From Branchiostoma floridae (lineage: Eukaryota; Chordata; Leptocardii; Amphioxiformes; Branchiostomatidae): a DNA stretch of 64,000 bases. Under the pieces are notes generated by a model. It saw only the letters and a list, made by a program, of their open reading frames with translations. It was not told the origin of the DNA and did not search any database. The position numbers and the translations under genes were made by a program. The stretch lies in contig NC_049993.1 of the NCBI RefSeq assembly GCF_000003815.2, positions 124,001 through 188,000 of the forward strand, given 5' to 3'. Below are positions 50,201-62,200 of this stretch, in pieces. Position 1 is the stretch's first letter. Each line of letters starts with the position of its first letter.

Positions 50201-53200
50201 TGTCATCAAAGAAGCCCCAGAAATCATAGATACCTGTATAGTTATCAGCCTTTCTGAAATTTTGCAAACCTAAATTTGCTTAAGTAAGGCCGAGCTCTAG
50301 TCACTTTATTCCTGCGTGAAGTTAGATATTCCACCCAATAACAACACCTCTCCATGTTGCGTCACCAAAGTCGTCACGGCAAATCGACCAATGACATGTG
50401 TCTTGCAAAAGGCAAGATGTGTGATTAACGAGAATTGGCAAGTTGGAGATCATGTTGGAAATAAGGCGACAAGGTGGAAGGCTTGAATCGGCAAATTTTG
50501 ATCACAATTGAGTGAAGTTGCCGAAGAATGTTACGGTAAAAACAAGGGAGGAAAAAAAGACGTGTACAAATCTTCAATGCCATTCTGTCAGATCGAGGGG
50601 TTCAATACACCAGGCAACAATTTTGAAGCAGATCAAAGATTATGTTTACATTTGTATGATAACCAAGTCAAAACCACCCAAAACCTTTAGACATGGTTTA
50701 ACATTATGCCATATTGGTATGATGACATTTAAGGTCAAGTTTTAATACTGTTCTTAATATGTAATATCTATCTAATAATAGTATATATGTACAAATGTAT
50801 GTCATTTCAGGAAAGAAAGCTTCCATGCCAAGTTTTCAAAAATTCACTTGTCCTATCGGGCAAGTACATAAAAAAACTTACTTGCCCGAACCAACTTTTC
50901 ACTTGCCCAAAATTTAAATTACATTTGTCTATGTGTTTTCACTTTCATAAATTTTCACTTTTGTTATTGGCTATATTTTCCTGTGTTGACCAATGCTTGA
51001 TTCAATGAGAGTAAAAGGTAACAAATATATTGGTGCACTTGACTTCAAAATTTTAATGACTTTCACGTGCACTGATCAGACAGCATTCAAATTACAATGT
51101 CCTGCTATCCATACTAGTGAGACACAACAGAAACAGTTGGACTGCCTGGTTCACTTCAGAAGATATTTGCTGAAATGAACTGGTCACTGAGAATAATGTA
51201 CACATATTTTTTCTGACAGTCAGACTCTGGGGTGAGGCACTGACTGCAAATCTGGGAATTCTTCCTAGAACTGTACGATCACCTTGATTTACTTCAAAGG
51301 AATTAGTGTTTGTGCTTTTCCGACCACCTCTTGTGAAGAAATTGACACAGACATAGTTATTTCTACTGCTTTGGCTTGATACTAATATAATTTGCTGGTT
51401 CTTGGTGGTAATTTGAGCGGGTCACATCTGCAAATTCTTACTTGCCCGTCGGGTAAGTGGGGAAGCACTTCTGCTTGCCCGAACAGCACTTTTACTTGAC
51501 TGGGACAATCGGGCTAATGGACTTGTTTATCCCGGCATGTCAGTAATAACCCTCACATGGTCCATCGCCAAAGATTGGTACAATTGCAACATAAGTTATA
51601 TTAAGATACTGGGGTAGTACATTAACTGAGACATAAGATAGTAGCAACTCAATCTCCTCAGCGATTTTTAAGTACACTATTGTAATTTTGTAACGTCACG
51701 TATTGTATAATGACTATATTCTGTGTTGCCTGCATGTTCGACCAAGTATTGCCAATAGGACCTGGGAGGAATTCAACTTTCCTTGTCTTTGTATAAAGAA
51801 TGATTTTACCTACGATATAACTGTAGCTTGGGAAGCTAAGACACTTTCAAAGTCAAATCCACAGCCTCCACGACTGCTTAACACACCACATTTTACATAT
51901 GTTGACATCATCATCATATGTTGACAAGTTGCCATTTCAATCTTCACAGGTTGATGCCTGTAAAGAAACGGGATATGACTGGTTTGAACAGTTGCTGTCT
52001 AATGTAAGTAACATGTACATGTAGTAGAGGAAGGTTTCCAATCCTTTTTTGGAGAGAGATTATTTGAGAATGTTCCTTTTTTGCATGGGGGAAGGATTTG
52101 AGGGTATTTGCTGGTATGTCTTTCTTTTTTTTTGGCAAATCTTATATCATGGCATATAGTATATATTACAGTCTTTTATTGCTTCTTACTCTTGGTCTGC
52201 TCTCATTTTACTTTATCTCCTGTTTCTTGTAGCTGTTAAAAGCAGAAGAGAATGCCTCCTACAAGCCTGCCAGCAAAGCCTGTGTTCAGATCACTGACTG
52301 TTTGGTGCAGAATGTGCTTAGTTTGGAGGAAAAGACTGCAGGTTAGTCATTTACCGCTGCTTGTGTCTTGATATCTCGCATTCTGCTATGGTCACGATTT
52401 TGGGGTGTTACAATGCAGATAGCTCTTGTGCTCGGGAAGGAGTGATGTGAGTTTGGGCCCTCTAGCAAAACGGTTTTGGATCTGTAGGGGCGTTATTGTA
52501 AAAAAAACCGAAGAGGAGACCTTGAGGTACATTTATAGGTATAACGGATTTTCATGATTTTTTTGTATTTGTGGAGCTTTGACAAAGATGTACATAATGA
52601 AATAGAAATTGTGCAAATTAGGAGGTCATTTACATAATAAATATTCTACCATAGCAGTTTTTTTCAATGTATCTCTTGTCCCGGACATGATACTGTCTTG
52701 ACATTTGAGTGCCAGGTAGCTTTCAACGTCAGGAAATGGCGGGTCTAGTTTCAGTCCCCTAACATCGAATTTTTGGAACTACAGGGGCATTTTTGTTAAC
52801 ACATTCCAAAGAGGATAGCTGACGAAATTAATGACGGCTTTCCATTTTGGGGGGCCTGTAGCTTATCAAAGATGTATGCAATGATATGCATGTTATGCAA
52901 ATGAGGACTTAATTTGCATGGTAAATGAGGAACTTTTATAATGCCATTGTTTTCCATAACAGGACTTACAATAAATGTAATGAATATAATTCATGACTGG
53001 TGGATCATAAACAGGTACCAAACATACAAACTGATTTGCATAATTGATAATAAAGGGCTTAGTGACATTTGATGGGATTTTTTCTTGTGACATGGGGACG
53101 ACCGAACCTGACACTTTTGGAGGAGGAGGTTGGTTTAAAGGACTACAATTTGCTAGCCGCCATGGTAGATATAGATGCATGGTCCTCTTTGTTAATTGTT

Positions 53201-56200
53201 AATAGCACCTCATATGAGGATGAACTGAACTGAACTGAACTGACATGTGTAAGCTAGTCAGTGATGAACATCACCATGCATAAATTATGTAAATCTGTAA
53301 TTTGCATAAAATCTACAAAAGCTCTAAATATTTCATGGAGGTATGAGGTTGCCAAACTCTAGTCTCTTTATTAATATCAATGTATTATATATCATTTTAA
53401 AGATTTTCTTTCCAATTCATTATCATTGTATACTAATGAAACAAGTACTAGGCCTACTTACCTGAGTAGACCCCCAAAAAATTTGCCCAAATTTAATTTC
53501 CCTGCTTCTGTTCAACACTACATTGTCTAGTTGTATGGCCATGGGTGTCAATGATTCAATGAATCCATTTTCATGCAACTTTTGGTGTACAAAGCATCCA
53601 AGTTTATTTTCAGCACATTTGTATGAGTACAGTGGAATTCGCTTATTTGGATAGCTCATTTGTCAGCGCATTTTATCCAATAGTCCGAAGTATCCAACAG
53701 TCCGAAGTTGGGCCACTAACGCCCCGAAGGGAGCCGGGAGGGGGGCAAATATAGGATTACTACTACGCAAGACACAAACACCACACATACAGTACGGAAC
53801 TTCATTTACAAAACTTTTGAATCAGACATTTGTTCCTCTAGAGCAGTAGTAGTCTAAGCAGTAGTTATTAATAACCTACAGTACTGTTTTGAACGAATGG
53901 AACGTCAACTGTTTGAATCTACAACATTACTAAATAGCCAGCAAAAGATCGAACAGATTCCAGTTACAAGCTTTACATAATTATACGTTCCGATATTATA
54001 CAATTTACGTGCGCTGATAAATCTAATAAAGATTTTTAAGTCGGTGGCTAAATGAACATGTAGAAAAAAACGCTTGACTCGCACTGCCGAGAGCATGAAC
54101 CACAACAAAGGCAAACACAACTTGTGTGCCGGAAAAAATTATGTTGATTTCGTAATTTTGAGCAAAATGACGGTACGTATTGGAGAGATAAACTCTTCAC
54201 CTTCTTCTTATTTACATCTTGTGTCCACAAGTTACGCTGAAATTTTAAACTCGACGCCGTCTTTCGCGGTGGAAGACGGAAAATTTTACTTTCAAAACAT
54301 TTAAAATGGCGTCGCAGCGTGGCTTGAGATATCCCGCAATTCAATGCGGCTAATTGCAACATCACAATTCATTGACCCTGTTGCGGTACGTGCGCTGTTA
54401 AAATCTACGTAGTGCAGCCGAAATCAGCCATCCTAAACCTCAGTAATCCTGCATCCTGGAGGTAGTCTGCAATGGTCCACTGCTCTGTGTGGACTGGCAT
54501 TGTAATGTTGCAGAATGGCATTAAGTCCCACATTTAAGAGGTAAGACATTGTGATTGAATGGAGACAGTGTCTCTGTGTCTCATGGCATTGAGACTGCCT
54601 GGAATGATGGCAAACCTTGTTTTCCCTCTGGCGGTTACACCGCCCCACTATACTGTGCCTCCACCACCAAGCACTGTTACCCTATCCGTGTAACAGTCAG
54701 CTAGCTTGGCATTCTCCCTGGTGCACCCATGCTTTGATTTGGCCATCCAACAGCCAAAAGGGCAAATATACTCTACTCAAATGTGCTATAAGTTGTGCTA
54801 AATGTGCTAACATAGATGTTCTGTATACCAAATGTTACCTGAAAAAATGGATTGGTTGAATCATTGACACCCACCCATTGGTAAACTATCCAGATGATTC
54901 AGTGTTCAACAGAAGTAGGGAAATTTGGACAAATGTTTTTTGTGTTAGTTCCATGAGTTTACAATCATTATGATAGTACATGTAAATTTGATACCATCAG
55001 AAAGGAAATCACACACGCTTTCTATGCTGAAACAATGGAAATATGATCTAGGTCTTTGTAGAATTTACAAGGCTACAAAGATACTTACATTGTCACTGCC
55101 AAATAAGGTCACTTTAATCATAAACAGGTTGGTGGTTCATATACAGAACAGCTGCATTGTAGATGTAGTTAAACCTTTGATCCATATTACTCTGCCTTGT
55201 CTTCCTTATTTGAATGCTTCACTTGATGTACAACACTGATAAACTCAGAAGTATTGTGTAGGTAGCATGAAAAATCTTCTTGTAATTCAGAAAATGTCTT
55301 TGAGGACAGGAAAATATGCTGCAATTCAAAATTTCTGTATGATCCACAACACTCAATGTGGGCTTGTTTTTTTTTCCTGCAGAGACAGTAGAGAACAGGA
55401 CAAGCAGCCATCGTCTTGTATCATCCCTGCAGACTCTGTACCTGTTCAGTAAAGTTCGGCCTGAGTTGCTTGTTGATCATGCCATGACTCTTCAGCCATA
55501 CCTGTCCACGCAGTGTAGTGTATGTAATGCTTTCCCCTTCTTCTTGTACTACTTTGCATGTCCATACACAGTCAAGCCTGATAACATCTCAAGGGACTGA
55601 GTAAAAGTGGTGACTGTAGACAGGTACTCTTGATAGATATGTTACTACCATACCAGGGATGACAGAGCATCCTCCTCAAGGCTGTCTTAAGTGCTAAACC
55701 GCAAGGAACTTGACAATATTGTTTGTTTGTTTATTCATGAGAAGCTCAAATCGGCCAGCAGGCCGCTTTTCATTGAGGTCATGAGGGAGGTCAGGGTCAT
55801 ATGAAATATAATACAGATACAGATTACATTCTTAGACAAATATAAGAAATGGATGCAGTGACAGTAAATGTTTTTTTGTTTTTTTTTAGGCTTGCCATCA
55901 CAGATTGAATGCTATGATTAAGAACAGAGTCCACTCTGTTCTTCTGTGTTTTCTTTTTTCCCAATTTTGATGATGAATTCATTTATCAACTAAGTTCATA
56001 CTAAGTTTACCAAATCGACTTTGGAACCGCAACCACCGAAGCAGGATTTATGTGGCTCGGGAAGAAACGATCACGTTGAAGCCGGCTAAAACACGAACCA
56101 CCTCTAGTAGGTAGTTTTGATGTGGCTCAGGCGACTTGCAGTTCCAGTATGAATGCAAATGTGGCTTGAAGCCAGCTTAGTTTGCATATTGACAAGGTCA

Positions 56201-59200
56201 TGAGTCATTTTAGGTATTTTAAGTACATGTAGCTTTTGCGGTAGTGGGAAAATGTCCATTTGGAAATTTCAATTGACAGATCTAGTCACCTTGGGCAGAT
56301 CGTCACCTTCAGGGGTTTGATGATAATTGTTAAGCCCTTTTTTTATTTGCAGCCACCATACAGCATGTATATTGTGGGGATATGCATTGCTATCTGCTAC
56401 ATTTATACCAGTCGGAAAAGTTAAAAGAAGCCAACTTATGCACAGAATTTATTTTTGTTGGCCAAAACAGCAGTAGGTCTAGAATAATTGTTACTGTACC
56501 TGTGTACATTGTACATGTATGTAGCCTCCCTTTTTGTGTTTCACAGACTCAGGGAGACTACCTAGTGCTCCATAATGTAGCCAGAATTCTGCAGCTTGTG
56601 GTTCCACTGATGGAGCACCCCAGTGAAGTCTTCTTGGCCTCCCTGGAAGAGGATCTTATGAAGCTTATCATAAAACATGGCATGATGGTACGTTTAGCAT
56701 TTTTGTGTATGACATATGCAAAGCTCTTCATTGATTGCCAGATATGTCTTAACCAAAATTTGAGCAATATCTACAAGTACAAGGAGTAAAATGGGCAACT
56801 TTGGCAGGGTAGTGGGTCTGTGTTGAACAATGCTTTATGCCATAATTGTAAAAGATAACAAGTACATGTATATGTATATCAAAATCTCACTCATCAAAAA
56901 AGTCTACTTCAAATGGGGTAGTACATGTACATGCACTTGCCCAATAAGCACTTTTGTTAACATGAGAATTGCATTTTTATATGTCAGTCAGTGTAGTGTC
57001 ATAGCGAGATATACAACTGTGTGTCTCTTCATAGTGATTGTTGTGAGATATGTGTTGAACTTGCTATTTTTGAGTGTGGACATACATGTACATCATCTAT
57101 CTCCTTCCTTCATTGTGCATGTACTATACAGTACACTGCAAGTAAATAACATTGTTTATGATTAGAAAGAGACAAAATTGTTGCATGTGATGCTTTTTTG
57201 TTCAGATTCTCCAGGCATGTGTAAGTTGCCTTGCAGCTGTTGTCAACAATGTAACCCATAACATCAGGCTGGTCTGGGACTGCTTCCAGAAGTATTTTGG
57301 TGAGCATATATTGTATTTGCAGTTGCAAGTGTTCAATTCTATTTGTTTTCTATCTACTTTTACTCACTACCTGTATACACATAGCACTTAGCGAAAAACT
57401 TCTACTGCCTTCGGTTCTTTAACTTTTGACTTTCATATCTTAAATGGTTTTAAAAATGAATTTTTAAAAGTTCCTTTCATCATAAGTCTTTTGATAAAGC
57501 ACAAATGTTTCTTACAGGGGTATTGGGTAAGTTGAAGCAGGAGTACAGTATGGACCCTGAGAGCCAGGCATTGCAGCAGAACCGCCCTACACTGCTGAGA
57601 TCACTCTTCACTGTTGGACTGCTCTGTAAACATTTTGACTTTGATCGCAAGATGAAGGGACACACAAAGGTATGTTCTATAAACAAGACTTTCCTCTATT
57701 AAAATTTACATTAAGTTCTCACATACATGTACATAAGTAACATAGTCATCATCAACATAGTGCTTAGCCATGGTTCCCAGTGTTAAGTGTAAGTTAGCGT
57801 AAGCTGGGAAATTACTAGGAAATGAAAAAGATTTGCCTTCATTTAGCCTGAATGTGAATGATTGAGCCCAAAGACCTTTATTGGTGTAGAAGGAGGAAAG
57901 TTTAAGTTAATTACCACCCAGTTTATTTGGGGTTTCAATTGGAGGCTGCATACCCTCAGGTCTAGCAACTGTCTCTTCCAGGAAGCTTTGAAGCAAAACA
58001 CTGTGTATGGAATCAAAGGCTATCCCTAGAACAACCTAGCTTCAGTTTCTTCAACCACTATTCTTGGGTAAAAAATGATGCACAAATTTGAAAATTGGGC
58101 ATTTTCATTTGACATGGGACCTATAGTTAAGACACAAAAATGACTGCTATTGTCAGAAGAAGAAAACTTTTAGGTGCAACCCAGTTATCAAGAAATCCTT
58201 TCTCATTTTCACTCAATAACTCAATGTTGCTAGGCAAACAACACTGCCAACAGAATACATGAAAGATCAATCTGGGTCAAAGATGAGCATCACATTCAAG
58301 AGGGTAACCCAGAAGTTAGGTTCAGGCCCAAAATCAATCGTAGACAAAAACACATTTTTTATTATAGCCATGTTCGTATTTTTAAATGTCATTTTGCCTT
58401 AGATGATTAGAATTGTGAACTAAAACCACGACCCTCAAAAATCTTTCTTTTTTGCTGGCACTACTATGGATCCCTGTTGCCGAAGAACAGGATTGTGCAA
58501 TGTTTGGTTGTTTGAGTTTCCTGGTGTTGTAGTAAGAGTATATAATTAACAGCAACTACTGTACATTTTGTATAGTGACATTTACGACTCTATATACACC
58601 CACCCCACCCCGTGCAAAACTTGACTAAGTCAAAATCAACCCACATTCTAAAATAGAGCAGTCCAAAAATGGACTCTTCCGAAGTCATCCACATGCAATG
58701 AAGAAGATTATTGCTGAGCACCCACATTGTACATGTACATGTAAGGCACAAGAAATGACTGGGATGTGCACATTTTGGAAAAGCTACTGGCTTGAAGCTT
58801 TCCTAAGTTTCGAATTACAGCTATGTGAAACATAGTCATGCTCCTGATGCTGGCTGAGGACAACATAGCCTTCATTTTTAGCAGCCGTTTGGGACAATTT
58901 TCAAAATTGTGGTAGGAATATATCAATAGTCTTATTGCAGAGTTTTCCAGCATAATGTCCTTGTGCATGCATCTACATCACATACATTATGTATCACAGT
59001 CACCAGTGATCCTGTACTACGGTAATCCTGCAATAAACTTGGCGGCCATATCTGTTGACTTGACTGCGTGTACATGACAAAATGTTGCTTTCAACTTGCA
59101 GGTCTGTATCAAGGACAAAGTGTTTGAGGTGCTGATGTACTTCATGGACCATCCTGATGAGGCAGTGCAGCACAAGGCTCTGACAGGAATAGGTGAAACA

Positions 59201-62200
59201 TTGATTAAGTTATAGAATTTTTTTTCTCTGTGTATGACAGTGGACTTTTTAGTTTTTAGCATGGTTCATGGTGATGTGCATGTACATGTATGTCACAGCA
59301 AAGTTGACCCATTTTTAGGTTTTCAGTAAGGTTTCTGTAATTTTTTTCAAGTGGAGTTACAGATCACGGGGGTTTTCGAGATGCCGAGTTACAGGACAAG
59401 ACTTGCCTTGGGCCAGTTTAACCATTTTCATATTGAAATGGTTTTTAAGATATTGCAGCATTTTCAAAATATTGTAGTTTGTAATCACCGTTCATCCCTT
59501 GGTTTGCTGTTTTAAAAACACCATGCAGATAATGGTGAACTAGCATTACATACTGTCATGTACTTTTTTCCAAATGATGAACCTCAAGGCTGCAGTTGTG
59601 AAGCGTTCATATTTTTTATCTATTACAGGCTTCCTTTCCATTCAGCATCCAGACCTGATGATGGGTAGTCAGATGACCAAGATGTATCATAAGCTTCTTA
59701 TGGAAAACTCATCCGTTAAACTCAAGTGTCAGGTAAGTAGAATTTTTGCAATGAGTAAATAGAAATCAATCATAGATTTCTTGATATCAGCACTCCAACT
59801 TGATTGTGTGGGTTCAGGAAACAAACTACACGTACGCTATACCATGACAAGGAAGTTGGGAAAATAAACACATGCGCATGTGATTCTCATCACTTAACAT
59901 TAAAGGAATTCCTCACGTGCAAAGGAAGCACTATCACTATTTATGTTGTTCTTGTTACCTACATGAAATTTACCTCCATTAAATATTCATGAAGGGTATA
60001 TTTTCACTAGCATTTTTGTGTGTGTGTCTGTCTGTCAGCGTGTGTCAACAAGATAAGTAAAAAACAGCTGGATGGATTGGTTTCATACTTGGTCTGTTGG
60101 TGGGGCGTGACGAAAGCTGGAAATGATTAGATTTCGGGCCCCCCAGCAGCTTACTTTTGTACTGCAGCGAAACTTTGCATTCTGAACAAGCTATGGTCAT
60201 GATTTTGGGTTGTTAGCTCTTGCCCTAGGGAAGAAGTAACGTTGGGTTTGGCCCCCTGGCTACTAGATTTGGAATCGCTGGGGCATTTAAAAAAAAAAAA
60301 AAAACGTCTGAAGAGTTAAACTCATTTGCATGAATATTGGAACTGCATGGGCATTTTTGTCAAAACATTCCAAAGAGGATAACTGAAGAAGGGAATGACG
60401 GATTTCCGTAAGTTTGGGTGGTAGCTTAGGCAAAGATATGCAAGTTAAAAAGTTAAAGTTGCCCGTACATCTGTTCAGGATGCTTAGGGCTGGCGCCCAT
60501 CTCCTTTTCTGTAGCCCTTGGGCCACACATTTCTGTCAATACAGCAGGGGGCTGGTCCGATTTGTGTTTATCTCCCATACTCTTTCCCAAATGCAGAGTG
60601 CTAAGCAGAGAAAGCAGCATGTACCATTTTTAAAGTCTTGGGTATGACTCAGACGGGGATTGATTCATTGAACTCACGACCTACCAAGTGCAAGGCGAAC
60701 ACTCTACCCACTGGGCCATTGCACTTGACTATGTTATGCAAATGTCGTCTTAATTTGCATAATTAGTGAGGAACCTATATAATTTCATTGTTTTCCATCA
60801 CAAGACTTCAAAAGATGTAACACATGTAATTCATTTTCCATGACTAGTGGAACATAAACAGATACCAAACATTTGCATAATAAATGCAAAAAGCTAAAGT
60901 GCTCGGTGATGCATGATTTTTTGCATTGCCGCGCCAGCGGCAATGCCTTATGCCCACTATTTACATGGTTGGATGGTTGGATGGATCAATGGTTCAAGCA
61001 ATGTTAACCCAGCCCTTCCAAAGCCCCTTCCAAAGGCCCTTCTTTCCTTGCCGAGTTTCATTGCTTAGTTAGACAATGGTACATTCCAGGCGAGTATTAA
61101 AACTCTCTTCTAGACGCATGTTACTGTATGTGGTCCAGCGTAATAAATCTATGCTTTAACTCACCATGTTTACATATGTAGATAAAGATATATCACAAAT
61201 TGCATCAGAAGGAACTTATTTTGTAATGGAAAATAATGCATATTCATTGTGGGTCAAAAAGTTTTACAAAACCCGTTTAATGTGCCAATAATTCATGTGA
61301 CATAAATTATGATAATGAGGTAAATTTCCAATATCCCCTTTTGCTGCATTTCCTACTGAAGTCGCTAGGTGTCGCTCTCAGCAGTTCAGTCATAAAATAC
61401 GCAGCAATGCACAGCTTTTCTTAAAAGATTTCTTGTTTTACTTGTTAAGCCATGTTGATTTGATAATATGGATGACATACTCTGGGAACTCCAAAACTGA
61501 TGCGAGTGAGCGAATAAAAAAACAGTTTGGCCAAAAAAAAAAGTTACCTTCAGTATGAAATGAAAGTGGCCTGGAAGGTTGAACATAGGACTAAACACAC
61601 ATAGTATGGTATACCAACAGTTAGGTGTAGGGACCAGTACATCATACGGGTGCAAGACATTTTTTTTCCTCTTGGACCAATCCGGAAAAAAAAGACCTGA
61701 AAAAAAAATCAGAGGAACAGGTTTTGCCAATTACAAAATGGACACACTGTCGGCAGGCATTCAGGGTCTTACCGGGGGCCAAGAAGACAACAAGAGCGAA
61801 GTCAAGTAGAGTTTATAGTCAATTGTACCAAGTTTCTATAGTCAAAGGTACAGAGACAGTGAGTTAGTCTTTATTACATGGAGATGGGATTTTAAAACGC
61901 CAGTGGGAGTCCAACAATCCACCAAACAGATTCCTTTGTAGCAAAATTGACCAATTACCATTGTTTTGAGTATTGCCAGTTCTCAAGTTTCCACAGACAA
62001 TCAGGTCCAGGTTCAGGTCCAGACCTGGAAATGATACTCTGGAGTCCTTTATAATAATTTTCCCCCTACCAACAACATATTTCTTTTCTTTTCTTTCTGT
62101 CCTTTCACATCTTATTCGACTTAAGATTATTTTGGCATTCTATGGCATTAGTTATCTGTTTTCTGATACTTTTTTTTCAATCTATGGAATATTTGTGCTC

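Noticed and set aside
38609-56150. Possible second host gene in the larger introns
   Set aside because: All recognisable coding similarity outside the NIPBL exons is transposon-derived.
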